Assembly (NCBI GenBank): GCA_910574255.1
Contig: CAJTAK010000004.1
Location: 214,077 to 278,076 of the forward strand
Source of the DNA: Clostridia bacterium
GTDB taxonomy: Bacteria; Bacillota; Clostridia; Lachnospirales; Lachnospiraceae
DNA length: 64,000 bases
Direction of reading: 5' to 3'
Shown here: piece after piece, positions 8,563 through 17,638 of the stretch
How positions within the stretch are numbered: position 1 is the first letter of the stretch
Layout of the letters: the number at the start of each line of letters is the position of its first letter
Translations under genes and position numbers: made by a program
Notes under the pieces: model-generated
Told to the model about the DNA's origin: nothing
Databases searched by the model: none
The model's input: the letters and a program-made list of their open reading frames with translations, nothing else

Positions 8563-8980
8563 GCTCTTTCACCGCCCTTTCCTTCTCTTCCTCTGATTGG
8601 AACTGCTGAATAAATTCTACAACCTCGTGATTAGGTCCAAGAATGGTAACATACTCCACTCCATGCTCCCAGTAAGGCAGGAATGCAGGACCCTCACGGA
8701 ATTCAAAGCCCTGCGCCCGAGCTTCCTTCACACAGGCAACAATGTCCGTACAATTCAGGGCAATATGGTCAATTGCGCCAATGGCATTGGCTGCCCCCTC
8801 ATCCTTCTCATATGTCTCAATGAGAATATTTCCATGTTCGAAAAATTTAACCGGATTTCCGTTATACTCCGTCTCCCACTTTAATTTAAATCCAAGGGAG
8901 AGATAAAATTTCTCTGTTTTCTCAATGTCATCTGTCGGTATACCAATATGCTGGTATCCTTCTACGTACTGTGTAAGCAT
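8555..8980 (-). CDS. VOC (glyoxalase/bleomycin resistance) family protein
   Basis: A 141-residue protein with two beta-alpha-beta-beta-beta repeats: GYQHIGIPTDDIEKTEKFY (about 9-27) and GAIDHIALNCTDIV (about 68-81). Candidate metal ligands are His in each repeat start (QHIG, DHIAL) and the Glu of VVEFIQ near the end, as in lactoylglutathione lyase and methylmalonyl-CoA epimerase. I chose the ATG at 8980, preceded by GAGGAAGG, over the longer frame. Sitting between aldolase and sugar kinase in an operon, it may be a sugar epimerase/isomerase or may remove methylglyoxal made from dihydroxyacetone phosphate; sequence does not decide. Confidence 0.82.
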   Translation of the reverse strand: MLTQYVEGYQHIGIPTDDIEKTEKFYLSLGFKLKWETEYNGNPVKFFEHGNILIETYEKDEGAANAIGAIDHIALNCTDIVACVKEARAQGFEFREGPAFLPYWEHGVEYVTILGPNHEVVEFIQQFQSEEEKERAVKELG

Positions 8981-9072
8981 AATACCTTCCTCCTTAATCG
9001 TCAAAGCTTACGGCAAGTTCCTGTATCTGTTCCGTCTTCTGCAGGAATGATGCATCCCGCAGGAAAAACAAT

Positions 9073-9132
9073 GGCAGATGAATGCATAAATACATCTTCC
9101 GCAAAGTGAATGTATTTCATCATACATCTGCC
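9073..9132 (-). other. Intergenic hairpin after the aldolase gene
   Basis: On the minus strand GGCAGATGtATG and AAATACAT pair with ATGTATTT and CATtCATCTGCC across a loop of about a dozen bases; a short run of five T follows six bases later. It could be a weak terminator or an mRNA processing/stability element between aldolase and the VOC gene. The rest of the 9005-9167 gap holds no gene. Confidence 0.6.
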
Positions 9133-9167
9133 AAAATTATACCCTATGTCAAGGTATAAATCAACGA

Positions 9168-10103
9168 TTATGCATAAATACTCTTCAGAACATCCGGCGT
9201 CTTTCCGGTACAATTGAATAAATCACATTTGCTTGCAATTTCTTTAGCAATTGCCTGGCGGCCAGGTCCTGCGATCTTCCGGGGGTCATACTCTGTCTCC
9301 GGAAGTGTCTTGATGGCTTCTCTTACAGCGTCTGTGTAAACCTTTTTAAGCCCGGTTCCAACATTAATCTTGCTCATGCCCATTGCAACACACTTACGGA
9401 AGTCATCCTCCGGCACTCCGGTACCTCCATGAAGTACAAGGGCAATATCTGTCTCTTTACGAATCGCCTCCAGCAGATCGAACTGAATCTCTGGCGCTGC
9501 CTTGTAGAAGCCGTGAGCCGTTCCGATTGCTACTGCCAGTGCATCGATTCCGGTCTTTGTAACAAACTCCTTAACCAATGCCGGATCCGTATAGGCTTTT
9601 CCGGACTCCTCTACATGAATATTGTCCTCATGTCCTGCCAGCATACCAAGCTCTGCCTCTACGGAACATCCATTGATTCCATACGGACTGTGATTATGAG
9701 CAAAATCTGCAATTTCCTTGGATTTTGCGATATTTACTTCAAACTCTTCCTGAGAAGCGTCAATCATAACATTGGTGAATCCGGCTACAACTGCCTGCTT
9801 GATCTGCTCCATATCCGTAGCATGATCCAGATGAAGGCAGATAGGAACCTCCGGATAAGTCTTTGCGATACCTTTTGCAGTCTCGGCAATCAGCTCAAGG
9901 GAACCGATATATTTGATTGCTCCCAGAGAAGCCATCAGTATAACCGGCGCATTTTTGGATCTTGCACCCTCTACAATACCAACCATCTCCGGAATCGTGC
10001 TGAAATTAAATGCTCCGACGGCATACCGCTCTGCCGGGTCCACATCTGTTGTCGCACGTTTCACGGAATCGGCCATAATTTGTTTCATTGTAACTAAAGG
10101 CAT
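9168..10103 (-). CDS. Class II fructose-/ketose-bisphosphate aldolase
   Basis: A 311-residue zinc-dependent aldolase that splits a ketohexose 1,6-bisphosphate into dihydroxyacetone phosphate and an aldehyde phosphate. Seen: LHLDHATD near 91-98 (catalytic Asp and zinc-ligand His), EAELGMLAGHED near 150 , GTAHGFYK near 194 and LHGGTG near 224 (zinc ligands), and the phosphate-binding KINVGTG. It could act on fructose or tagatose bisphosphate (FbaA/GatY/AgaY-like). It follows the ROK kinase in the sugar operon after a 211-bp gap filled with hairpin repeats; AGGAGG precedes the ATG. Confidence 0.9.
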   Translation of the reverse strand: MPLVTMKQIMADSVKRATTDVDPAERYAVGAFNFSTIPEMVGIVEGARSKNAPVILMASLGAIKYIGSLELIAETAKGIAKTYPEVPICLHLDHATDMEQIKQAVVAGFTNVMIDASQEEFEVNIAKSKEIADFAHNHSPYGINGCSVEAELGMLAGHEDNIHVEESGKAYTDPALVKEFVTKTGIDALAVAIGTAHGFYKAAPEIQFDLLEAIRKETDIALVLHGGTGVPEDDFRKCVAMGMSKINVGTGLKKVYTDAVREAIKTLPETEYDPRKIAGPGRQAIAKEIASKCDLFNCTGKTPDVLKSIYA

Positions 10104-10121
10104 AACTTTTTTCCTCCTATT

Positions 10122-10322
10122 TTAAGTTGCTACGCAACGGTACTAAAGGGTAAAGTCACTTCGGCACACCTGTAATGAGAGAAACTTTCATTCGAAAGAG
10201 CACTCATGAAAGTTCCCCTCGTGTGCCTTTGCAACTTTACCGTCCAGCATAAAATATTTCTTAAAACACTTGACATTTCTTAGCTGGACTATTTTAAATT
10301 ACTGCGCAATGGCACTAAAGGG
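10122..10322. repeat. Mosaic intergenic hairpin repeat, copy A
   Basis: Bases 10122-10290 are about 169 bp that recur at 17639-17806 with about eight differences. The core holds two hairpins: GGTAAAGT...GGCACAC paired with GTGTGCC...ACTTTACC (10149-10241), and GTCCAGC...GCTGGAC (10242-10289). A short unit beginning TTTAAGTTGCTACGCAAC (10121) recurs in diverged form as TTTAAATTACTGCGCAAT (10293), so the core is flanked by direct repeats. The right-hand unit runs over the ROK kinase stop codon. No coding frame. See the findings for interpretation. Confidence 0.85.
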
Positions 10323-11283
10323 TACCATCAATTGCTTCTTTCGCCATTACATATGCGCCATAAGCTACCACCTGGTCATTTAGCTGTGATATCCGAATGC
10401 GATCCTCCGAAACGTGAAAGCATGCGTGGCGCTTAATCTCATTCATCATGGATTTCCAGAAATATTTATCTGACTTTACCATTCCGCCCGCCAGAACAAT
10501 CACATCCGGGTCGAACATGTTGATCAGGTTTGACAAGCCTACACCAATATAGTATCCCTCCTGAGTCAACAGGTCAATTGCATAAGGGTCATTTTTTTCA
10601 GCCGCTTCTGCCAGAATTTTTCCATCCACCTTATTCGGATCATAGCCGATAGACTCAAAAGCAAGTGATTTTATGCCGCACTTAATGTCTCTCCTCATTC
10701 GATGTGTAACTGCTGTTCCGGATGCGTAAAGCTCAAAGCAGCCGCTTCCGCCGCATCCGCATCTCGGTCCGGCAAAGTTAATGGATATATGACCAAATTC
10801 TCCGGCAAAACCGGAATGCCCGTGGAAAATCTTGCCGTTAATGGCAATTCCGCCGCCGCAGCCGGTACTGATTGTCTGATATAAAACTGTCTCTTCGCCC
10901 TTCGCCACACCAATCGTTGCTTCCGCAAGAGCACCAAGATTTCCGTCATTTTCTACAAATACCGGTGCGCCAAACTCTTCACAGAGCTTCGGTCCCAGAG
11001 GAAAGTTCTTCCACCCCATCATCGGAACGTCTATAATCATGCCGGTTTTGTAATCAAGAGGGCCGGGGGCAGCCACTCCAATGCCTACGATATCTTCTTT
11101 TGTTATTTTGGCTGCCGCCAGAATCTCATAAGCTACTTCCACCGTATTTTGGAAGACTGCATCCTCACCTTCATAAGTTCTGGAAGGTTTGACTTTAAAA
11201 TTGGTTATTGGTGTTCCTTCTTCATTGAATACCACTGCTGTCGTCTTTGTGCCACCAATATCTAATATTAAAAAGTGTCTCAT
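10315..11283 (-). CDS. ROK family sugar kinase (glucokinase-like)
   Basis: A 322-residue ATP-dependent sugar kinase without a DNA-binding domain. Seen: phosphate-1 loop LDIGGTKT at 7-14, VENDGNLGALAE near 115 (catalytic Asp in the ND pair), GHISIN near 168 and the ROK zinc motif CGCGGSGCFE near 178-187, plus a C-terminal VLAGGMV. It follows the ABC permease in the operon and probably phosphorylates the sugar imported by it, giving a hexose 6-phosphate. Glucose, allose, mannose or N-acetylmannosamine are all possible for the family. Confidence 0.87.
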   Translation of the reverse strand: MRHFLILDIGGTKTTAVVFNEEGTPITNFKVKPSRTYEGEDAVFQNTVEVAYEILAAAKITKEDIVGIGVAAPGPLDYKTGMIIDVPMMGWKNFPLGPKLCEEFGAPVFVENDGNLGALAEATIGVAKGEETVLYQTISTGCGGGIAINGKIFHGHSGFAGEFGHISINFAGPRCGCGGSGCFELYASGTAVTHRMRRDIKCGIKSLAFESIGYDPNKVDGKILAEAAEKNDPYAIDLLTQEGYYIGVGLSNLINMFDPDVIVLAGGMVKSDKYFWKSMMNEIKRHACFHVSEDRIRISQLNDQVVAYGAYVMAKEAIDGTL

Positions 11284-11333
11284 AATTTCAAACCCTTATT
11301 GTCTAATATGATAAGTTACTGTTGTTATGTACT

Positions 11334-12320
11334 TTAATCATCCTTATGCTTCTGAGACATATCGAGCACTACCGCAAGAATGATAATAGCTCCGATAACG
11401 ACCTTCTGCCAGTAAGCGGAAATCTCCATCAAAGTCATACCATTGTTGATAACTGCGATAACCGCACATCCGAACATGGCACGTGCAACAGAACCGCTTC
11501 CGCCTGCCAAGGAAGTACCGCCCAGTACGGTAGCCGCAATAGCGAACATCTCATATCCATCACCGGTAGCCGGATGACCGTTGTTAACCTTAGAAGCCGC
11601 AACAACACCTGCAAGGCCCGCACAGATACTGCTGATCATATGACACTGCAGAGTAACCATCTTTGTGTTAATACCACTCATATGAGCTACATTGATGTTG
11701 GAACCAACTGCAAATACATGACGGCCGAATACGGTCTTTGTCAGAAGAATATGGAAAACAGCTACAACAATTACCGTAAAGATAACGATACAGGGAATCA
11801 TACCTGTCTTAAAGCTTTCTGTCTGAATAAGACGTCCTGCTCCAAGTACGGCAAATCCGTTTGGAAGACCATATACGGGGCCGCCGCCGGAAATAATATA
11901 AGCAAGTCCGCGGAAAGCCTGCATCAGGGACAGAGTACAAATCATAGGTACCAGATGTCTGTATGCAATCAGCCATCCGATGAAAAGACCAATAGCAGCA
12001 CCGCCAATAAGGCCAACAGCTACCTGAATCAAGATAATAACAGGAGTGCTGGTAACGCCAAGGGCAAGTACTGCCTGTGCTGCAAGAATACCGGTAATAG
12101 CCATTGCGGAACCAACACTGATATCAATACCGCCAAGAATGATTACATAAGTAAGACCAGAAGCAAGAATTGCGTTCAGACACATCTGTCCGAACAGGTT
12201 AATAATGTTCGCCGGCTTTAAAAAGGTACTGTTGCCAATTGAGAAAGCCACAACCAGGATAACCAATACCACTACTACAATGTTATCTGTTAGTAATTTT
12301 TTTACATTCTTCTTTTCCAT
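11334..12320 (-). CDS. Sugar ABC transporter permease (RbsC/BPD_transp_2 type)
   Basis: A 328-residue integral membrane protein with about nine or ten hydrophobic segments, including the signature region GGIDISVGSAMAITG near 64-78 and GHPATGDGYEMFAIAATVLGG-type sequence near 250 typical of ribose/galactose-type permeases. It forms the channel with the twin-domain ATPase encoded just upstream and takes substrate from the lipoprotein at 13981. CUT2-family transporters carry monosaccharides, which argues for a free sugar as substrate. Confidence 0.92.
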   Translation of the reverse strand: MEKKNVKKLLTDNIVVVVLVILVVAFSIGNSTFLKPANIINLFGQMCLNAILASGLTYVIILGGIDISVGSAMAITGILAAQAVLALGVTSTPVIILIQVAVGLIGGAAIGLFIGWLIAYRHLVPMICTLSLMQAFRGLAYIISGGGPVYGLPNGFAVLGAGRLIQTESFKTGMIPCIVIFTVIVVAVFHILLTKTVFGRHVFAVGSNINVAHMSGINTKMVTLQCHMISSICAGLAGVVAASKVNNGHPATGDGYEMFAIAATVLGGTSLAGGSGSVARAMFGCAVIAVINNGMTLMEISAYWQKVVIGAIIILAVVLDMSQKHKDD

Positions 12321-12380
12321 TTTATTTTTTTCCCTCTCTTTATAAATAATCTTTATTGAATTCTGCTACTTTTAATGCCG

Positions 12381-13868
12381 CTATGCTGACACCGGGCTGG
12401 CAAGAGAGATCAGATGCAGCTCATCAATTTCGTCACGGGCAAGCTCACCTGTCAGATGTCCCTCGGACATAACATAAGCTCTGTCCGCAACCTTAATGAT
12501 CTCCGGCATATCGGAAGATACCATGATAATACATCCGCCCTCCTCTACAAATTTATTCATCAAAGCATAGAACTCCGCTCTTGCATTGACGTCAATACCC
12601 TTTGTCGGCTCATCAAGAATCAATATTTTTACACCGGCAGCTAACCACTTGGAAAGAATGACTTTCTGCTGGTTTCCGCCTGAGAGGTTACCGCAAAGCG
12701 CCTGGATATTGGGCGCTTTAATTTTTAATTTTTCCATGTAATCTTCACTGGTTTCTTTTTCCCAGGGAACATTCACAAACCCCTTCTTTGCATGGAAGGG
12801 AAGATTGGGAAGACCAACGTTTTCCTGTATGGTCTTCTTAAGAAGAAGACCTGTACGGCGGCGATCCTCCGTAGCAAGACCAATCTTTCGGTTGATTGCA
12901 TCCGCCGGGTCCTTAATATGTACTTCCTCCCCATATAAGAACACCTTTCCGGAAGTAACCTTCGTTGCGCCAAAAATAGCTTCCATAACCTCCGTACGTC
13001 CTGCGCCAACCAGGCCGGAGAATGCTACAATCTCGCCTGCATTTGCATGGAAATTGATATTTTCAAACACACCCTTCTGACAGAGGTTCTCAACCCGCAA
13101 CATCTCTTCCTTTGCCGTATGCTCCGGTTTTACATAGGCTCCAAGCTCACGTCCTACCATGCTGTTAACAATGGTCTGCTCTGAAACCTCCTTAACCATA
13201 TACTCCGCTACCTTCAGACCATCACGGAAAATGGAACAGCGTTCGCATACAATGGGAAGCTCCGCCATACGGTGAGTTACATAGATCATGGTTGTATTTG
13301 CGGCCTTCATCTTTTTAATCTGCTCAAACAGAGACTCAATCTCTTTCTCCGAGAGGGAGGATGTGGGCTCATCAAGTACTACTACTTTTGCGTGTTTGGA
13401 AATAACTTTTGCAATCTCTACCATCTGAAGCTGCGCAGCTGTCAGAGTGTCGCAGACTGTGTGCGCATCAATTTCAAGTCCCATCTCGTCCAAAACAGAC
13501 TGAGAATCCGCTTCCATCTTCTTGCGGTCCAGTAAACCATTTGCCTGTTTCGGCTCACATCCCAGATACATATTCTCGGCAACCGTAAGATGCGGAGCAA
13601 TTGACGTCTCCTGCTCAATTACGGCAATACCGGCATCCAATGCATCTTTCGGCGTTTTGAAATTACATACCTTGCCGTCCAACAGTACTTCACCCCGGGT
13701 TGGTTTGTAAATTGAAGCAATGATCTTAATCAGCGTGGATTTTCCGGCACCATTCTCACCTACAAGCGCATGACATTCGCCCGGATAAAAATCAATGCTG
13801 ATATCCTCCAGTGCTTTTACACCAGGAAATTCTTTGGCAATATTCTTTACCTGTAACACCGGTTCCAT
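12381..13868 (-). CDS. Sugar ABC transporter ATP-binding protein (RbsA/MglA type)
   Basis: A 495-residue protein with two ATPase domains. Domain 1 has Walker A GENGAGKST and VVLDEPTSSLS; its signature is degenerate (LTAAQLQMVEIAK). Domain 2 has a degenerate Walker A (GLVGAGRTE) but a good signature LSGGNQQK and LILDEPTKGID. This mirror-image degeneracy is normal for the CUT2 family. I start at the ATG at 13868, preceded by GGGGGA; a longer in-frame start would lie inside the upstream terminator hairpin and is unlikely. The gene follows the binding-protein gene, separated by that terminator. Confidence 0.92.
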   Translation of the reverse strand: MEPVLQVKNIAKEFPGVKALEDISIDFYPGECHALVGENGAGKSTLIKIIASIYKPTRGEVLLDGKVCNFKTPKDALDAGIAVIEQETSIAPHLTVAENMYLGCEPKQANGLLDRKKMEADSQSVLDEMGLEIDAHTVCDTLTAAQLQMVEIAKVISKHAKVVVLDEPTSSLSEKEIESLFEQIKKMKAANTTMIYVTHRMAELPIVCERCSIFRDGLKVAEYMVKEVSEQTIVNSMVGRELGAYVKPEHTAKEEMLRVENLCQKGVFENINFHANAGEIVAFSGLVGAGRTEVMEAIFGATKVTSGKVFLYGEEVHIKDPADAINRKIGLATEDRRRTGLLLKKTIQENVGLPNLPFHAKKGFVNVPWEKETSEDYMEKLKIKAPNIQALCGNLSGGNQQKVILSKWLAAGVKILILDEPTKGIDVNARAEFYALMNKFVEEGGCIIMVSSDMPEIIKVADRAYVMSEGHLTGELARDEIDELHLISLASPVSA

Positions 13869-13912
13869 ATTCGTCCCCCATTCCTTTTTATTCCATATTA
13901 TTTGGTTTGGAA

Positions 13913-13945
13913 AAAGGGCCCGGACCACTATGGTCCGGGCCCTTT
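13913..13945 (-). terminator. Partial terminator between binding protein and ATPase genes
   Basis: A perfect 15-bp stem, AAAGGGCCCGGACCA / TGGTCCGGGCCCTTT, with a 3-base loop, followed by TT on the minus strand. It lies between the solute-binding protein and its ATPase. Such hairpins let the binding protein be made in excess while part of the transcripts read on into the transporter genes; here this is inferred. Confidence 0.85.
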
Positions 13946-13980
13946 AGACCAATGCAAATAATTGGTTTGCAGTTCTTTAA

Positions 13981-15048
13981 TTATTTCAGATAATCTGCTA
14001 CGTTGTCAGCAGTTACGAGCTTACACTCGATAAGAGATTTCTGATCTCCTGCGATAGCGCCGGTTGTGAAGTACTCTGCCATCTTCTCAACGATTCCTGC
14101 ACCGATTCCTTCGGGATCCTGTGCTACTTCAGCTTCCCAAATCTTGCCAACCTCGGGATCCGCAATGTACTGGCAAGCAGTCTCACCTGCGTCGAATCCA
14201 ACAATCTTGGTAGATGCACCGGCGGACTGGATAGAAGCAAGTGCGCCGTATCCGGTCGGGTCACCAACTACAAAGATATAGGAAAGGTCCTCACCGTACT
14301 GAGTAATCAGGTTCTGCATAATATCAGCTGCCTTGGACTGATCGTTGTCAGCATCCTGAGACTCAATAAGAGTTAAATCCTTGCCGCCGTCAATAGCTGC
14401 CTGGATGGTCTCCTCAAAACCTGCCTGACGATCCTGAGTGGACTGTGCGGAAGCGTATGTAATACATCCAACAGTGCTTCCCTCAGGAGCATGCTCTGCA
14501 ATATATTCACCAGCGGTAACGCCGCCTGCATAGTTGTTGGAACCAACAAATGCCAGATACTGATCCAGATACTGATCATCTACGGTACAGTCAAATGTAA
14601 ACATCTTAACGCCTTCTGTGTTAGCTGCCTGCATAGCCGGGATGGTTCCTGCCGGGTCATTAGCGGAAAGCGCAATTGCATCATATTCTGCTGCAACATA
14701 GTTGTTGATAAGGTCTGTACAGATAGATCCGTCAAGCTGCTGATCTGCCAGTGTCGGGTTGGGAATTCCCAGTTCTTCACACTTTGCTACGATACCAGCC
14801 TCAACGCTCTGATAAAATGCATCGTTCTCAGTACCAACGATAAATGCCAGCTTTAATTCAGACAGATCCTTGGTCTCTCCTGCCTCGGCATCTGCCGCAG
14901 GTGCATCAGCCTCGGGTGTCTCTGCCTCTGTCTCTGCCGCAGGTGTGTCTGCTGCAGGTGCCTCTGTCTCTGCGGACTTTCCTCCGCATGCGGCAAGTGT
15001 TGCCACCATTGCCACTGCCAATAAAGCAGCTACTAACTTCTGTTTCAT
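13981..15048 (-). CDS. Sugar ABC transporter substrate-binding lipoprotein
   Basis: A 355-residue exported lipoprotein. Signal peptide residues 1-20 end in the lipobox LAAC (Cys21 predicted lipidated), followed by an Ala/Glu/Asp/Pro-rich linker to about residue 60 and a Peripla_BP_4-type domain (LKLAFIVGTENDAFYQSVEAG...). It captures a monosaccharide outside the membrane and hands it to the RbsAC-type transporter. A strong promoter overlapped by the ROK-type operator lies 50-80 bases upstream, so this gene starts the transport part of the operon under sugar control. Confidence 0.92.
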   Translation of the reverse strand: MKQKLVAALLAVAMVATLAACGGKSAETEAPAADTPAAETEAETPEADAPAADAEAGETKDLSELKLAFIVGTENDAFYQSVEAGIVAKCEELGIPNPTLADQQLDGSICTDLINNYVAAEYDAIALSANDPAGTIPAMQAANTEGVKMFTFDCTVDDQYLDQYLAFVGSNNYAGGVTAGEYIAEHAPEGSTVGCITYASAQSTQDRQAGFEETIQAAIDGGKDLTLIESQDADNDQSKAADIMQNLITQYGEDLSYIFVVGDPTGYGALASIQSAGASTKIVGFDAGETACQYIADPEVGKIWEAEVAQDPEGIGAGIVEKMAEYFTTGAIAGDQKSLIECKLVTADNVADYLK

Positions 15049-15099
15049 AAATTTACCCTCCTTAAAATTTTGGTAGTATAATTACTACTTAGTGTAAAT

Positions 15100-15128
15100 A
15101 GATTAACACTGTTTATTAATTCTGTCAA
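15100..15128 (-). promoter_or_regulatory. Promoter of the sugar transport operon with ROK-type operator
   Basis: On the minus strand TTGACA (15123-15128), a 17-base spacer and TAATCT (15100-15105). Overlapping the -10 box is ATTAACAcTGTTtAT (15102-15116), an imperfect copy of the perfect palindrome at 19698-19714. The shared motif suggests that the repressor encoded at 19904 controls this promoter too. The remaining gap up to 15293 is AT-rich and shows no gene. Confidence 0.75.
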
Positions 15129-15293
15129 TACATTTTTCCTGTTTTTTGTAGATTTTGTATTGGGATTTCCGTTATTTTCACCTGTATTTTAATATTTTTG
15201 GTCTTTTTTTGGTAATTTCAACATGCGTTTTCCAAAATCTTTGCCAGAAGCCTGCACACGTCCATTTATGTCTCCGGACAAATCTCATATCCT

Positions 15294-15980
15294 TTATGCT
15301 TCCGGCGCCGGGGGATATTCGTTGCAGAGCAGCCTGTAGGCCGGTTCATCCTCCTCAATGGTCGGAAACCTTCCGATGGGATTCTTGAAGCGATTATCCG
15401 TATTATCATCGTTGGTCATAGACACTTCGCCAATGAGAGCCGGTCCGCCCTCCGGAATGACAAATTCATGATACAAATAAGGATACAGCGTCATGCTCTC
15501 GCCCGGATGAAGAACTACCTTGCTTCCCGCCGGCAGGCTATACTGTCTTCCGTCCTGGCAGATCAGTACATCCGTATCAAGATACTCCTCTGTCTCCGGA
15601 TCCGCATTGTAGAACTGGAATATAATATCGTTGCCGCCCCGGTTGATGATATCCTCCATCTTATTCCAATGGAAATGCATTGGGGAAACCTGGCCGGAGT
15701 CACACATCATAATTTTTTCCGCATAAGGCTTCTTATATTTGGGGTTGTGAAAATTACCGTTTCGGATGGTGATCAGCGCCAGGCCCAGAGTCTCAAAATG
15801 TCCCTCGCCATAGTCCGTTACATCCCATCCCAGAGCATTATCACGAATTTCATCATATTCATGCCCTTTGGTTTTCCACTCTTCCGGCGTAAAGTTCAGA
15901 TACGGCGGAAGAAGGAACTTGTGCTCATCCAGCAACGCTTCAAATTTTTTGATTACTGCATTGATTTCAGATCTTTTCAT
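15294..15980 (-). CDS. D-lyxose isomerase (cupin fold)
   Basis: A 228-residue protein of the D-lyxose ketol-isomerase family (EC 5.3.1.15), which interconverts D-lyxose and D-xylulose and often also D-mannose and D-fructose with a divalent metal. The cupin metal site is visible: QVSPMHFHWNKMEDI near residues 95-109 (two His and a Glu) and LYHEF near 170 (fourth ligand). Length matches the family. Its start overlaps the stop of the DUF4432 gene by 4 bp. Within the operon it may feed an aldose to a ketose for the PfkB kinase. Confidence 0.88.
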   Translation of the reverse strand: MKRSEINAVIKKFEALLDEHKFLLPPYLNFTPEEWKTKGHEYDEIRDNALGWDVTDYGEGHFETLGLALITIRNGNFHNPKYKKPYAEKIMMCDSGQVSPMHFHWNKMEDIINRGGNDIIFQFYNADPETEEYLDTDVLICQDGRQYSLPAGSKVVLHPGESMTLYPYLYHEFVIPEGGPALIGEVSMTNDDNTDNRFKNPIGRFPTIEEDEPAYRLLCNEYPPAPEA

Positions 15981-17029
15981 TTTTTTGCTCCTTTATTTTT
16001 TATTTTATTAATAGCTTCCTCAATCATTTCTTTGCCTTCAATAACGGAGAACTTTAATACATTTGTCTCCTTTTCAAAAGGCTTTAGATAGTGGACGGTA
16101 TCATTTTCCACATGATAAGTTTTTCCGTACACGCTGGAATTTGACGGCTCCAGCCCCAATACATAGTCACCGGATGCCAGGGATTTCCATTCCATAAAGT
16201 ATGGCAGGTTTTTCTGATTGAACTCAATGGTAAGTCCAATGTTTAATGCGTGATTTGCAACGAGAATCATCGTATCCAGATTCTCATCCGACTGCATGTC
16301 ATGGATATATACATATTCGCACTCATTATCAATGGGTGCTTTCATCCTGTCCCACTCCTCCACATACTGCTGTGAAAACTCTTCCCGTCCGGTTACGCCT
16401 TTGGACGGCACGTACAGCCGGCAGTTCTCATCAAGGAATGGATATCCCAAGTTGCAGTGATACAGAAGCATCAGCGGCTCCGGACGAAATGCCTGATTTT
16501 CCACCTCATCTGTCACCGTAATGCTGTTCTCGCCCAAAACACTCTCAATCCTTCTGCGCAGAACCATATTCTCGCCAAACAGCTCCGCCTCACGCATCTC
16601 ACCGGTAATGATAAGCTTGTAGGTATCACCCTCCCGTACTATATCTGTCCCCACATGCTCTGCCGGCGTGGTCCGCATTCTGCCGTGCATGGGATAGTCC
16701 TTTCCGTCAATGGTACAGGGTGCGCAGATATTTTCCAAACCGCAGGTAAAGAAGAGACCTCCCATAATGCTGCGAAGTGCTTCTTCGCCATTGGTATCAT
16801 AGTGGTTTCTTCCTTCTAGGCCCGGCTTTGCCAGAAATGTCATATTCATTCCTTTATAAGAAAAATCGGATATATCCAGGGCCTTATCCAGGGCTGAATG
16901 AAAGAAAATATCTCCGCATTTTGCTTCCACTGCATTCATCTGCTCCGCACGGCCTTCCCTATAGGTTACCGGGCGCACATAAATCATCTGCTGGATGCTT
17001 CCGCAGTATTTCATCATTTTATTGTCCAT
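15977..17029 (-). CDS. Aldose 1-epimerase-like protein (DUF4432)
   Basis: A 350-residue cytoplasmic protein resembling the galactose mutarotase superfamily, DUF4432 branch: HSALDKALDISDFSYKG, FTCGLENICAPC near 95, HGRMRTTPAEH near 115-125, LLYHCNLGYPF near 190, and a C-terminal LGLEPSN. The conserved His and Glu positions are those expected of a beta-sandwich sugar-binding enzyme. It probably interconverts anomers of the imported sugar or of its product for the isomerase encoded next. The exact reaction of DUF4432 proteins is not established to my knowledge. Confidence 0.78.
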   Translation of the reverse strand: MDNKMMKYCGSIQQMIYVRPVTYREGRAEQMNAVEAKCGDIFFHSALDKALDISDFSYKGMNMTFLAKPGLEGRNHYDTNGEEALRSIMGGLFFTCGLENICAPCTIDGKDYPMHGRMRTTPAEHVGTDIVREGDTYKLIITGEMREAELFGENMVLRRRIESVLGENSITVTDEVENQAFRPEPLMLLYHCNLGYPFLDENCRLYVPSKGVTGREEFSQQYVEEWDRMKAPIDNECEYVYIHDMQSDENLDTMILVANHALNIGLTIEFNQKNLPYFMEWKSLASGDYVLGLEPSNSSVYGKTYHVENDTVHYLKPFEKETNVLKFSVIEGKEMIEEAINKIKNKGAKK

Positions 17030-17050
17030 AGTTTTATTCCTTTTCCCAAA

Positions 17051-17623
17051 TTACTCAAGATTGGCATGATATTTCCAGAGGGCTTTCATGTCTATCTGCC
17101 GCTCGTCAATGATCATCTTTGCAACTACATCCCCAAAAAGAAGCAGGCTCTGTTCAAACAGGGTTGTCATGGGCTGGGTGGAGTCTATCTCGTCTTCCAG
17201 GTAGTTCTTGGTTCTCACGGGGATCCGCACCATGAACTCGCACAGCTCTTTCATCTCACTGTTGGGGTTGGAGCCGATATGAATGATTTTTGCACCTATG
17301 CCATGGGCTTTTTTTGCAATTCCAAGAGGGAATAAGGAGCCGCCGCTTCCGGAGCCCACAATCAACAGATCCTTTTCGGTAATGGCCGGTTCCGTAATCT
17401 CTCCTACATAATGGGTCTTAATCCCAAGATGCGCCAATCTCTTGCAGATAGCCTGAAGGGATAGCAGAACTCTTCCCACTCCTATAAAAAATACCTGGTC
17501 TGCTTCCAATACCGCTTCCACAAACTTCTGTACGGTTTCCGGCTCAACACTTCCCAGGGCCAAGTCCAGTTCTGACAGAACGCTTTTTACTGTCGCATTA
17601 TAATGCTCGCCATAATATCCCAT
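17051..17623 (-). CDS. SIS domain protein, 6-phospho-3-hexuloisomerase-like
   Basis: A 190-residue single SIS-domain sugar-phosphate isomerase. Seen: FFIGVGRVLLSLQAICKRLAH near 45-65, LLIVGSGSGGSLFPLGIAKKA near 86-106 (Ser-rich phosphate loop), and an EIDSTQPMTTLFEQ segment near 144-157 characteristic of HxlB-like proteins. HxlB converts D-arabino-3-hexulose 6-phosphate to fructose 6-phosphate. No hexulose-phosphate synthase gene (HxlA) is nearby, so a role in formaldehyde fixation is unlikely and a related ketose phosphate is the probable substrate. Confidence 0.82.
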   Translation of the reverse strand: MGYYGEHYNATVKSVLSELDLALGSVEPETVQKFVEAVLEADQVFFIGVGRVLLSLQAICKRLAHLGIKTHYVGEITEPAITEKDLLIVGSGSGGSLFPLGIAKKAHGIGAKIIHIGSNPNSEMKELCEFMVRIPVRTKNYLEDEIDSTQPMTTLFEQSLLLFGDVVAKMIIDERQIDMKALWKYHANLE

Positions 17624-17638
17624 TTTTTCCTCCTTATC

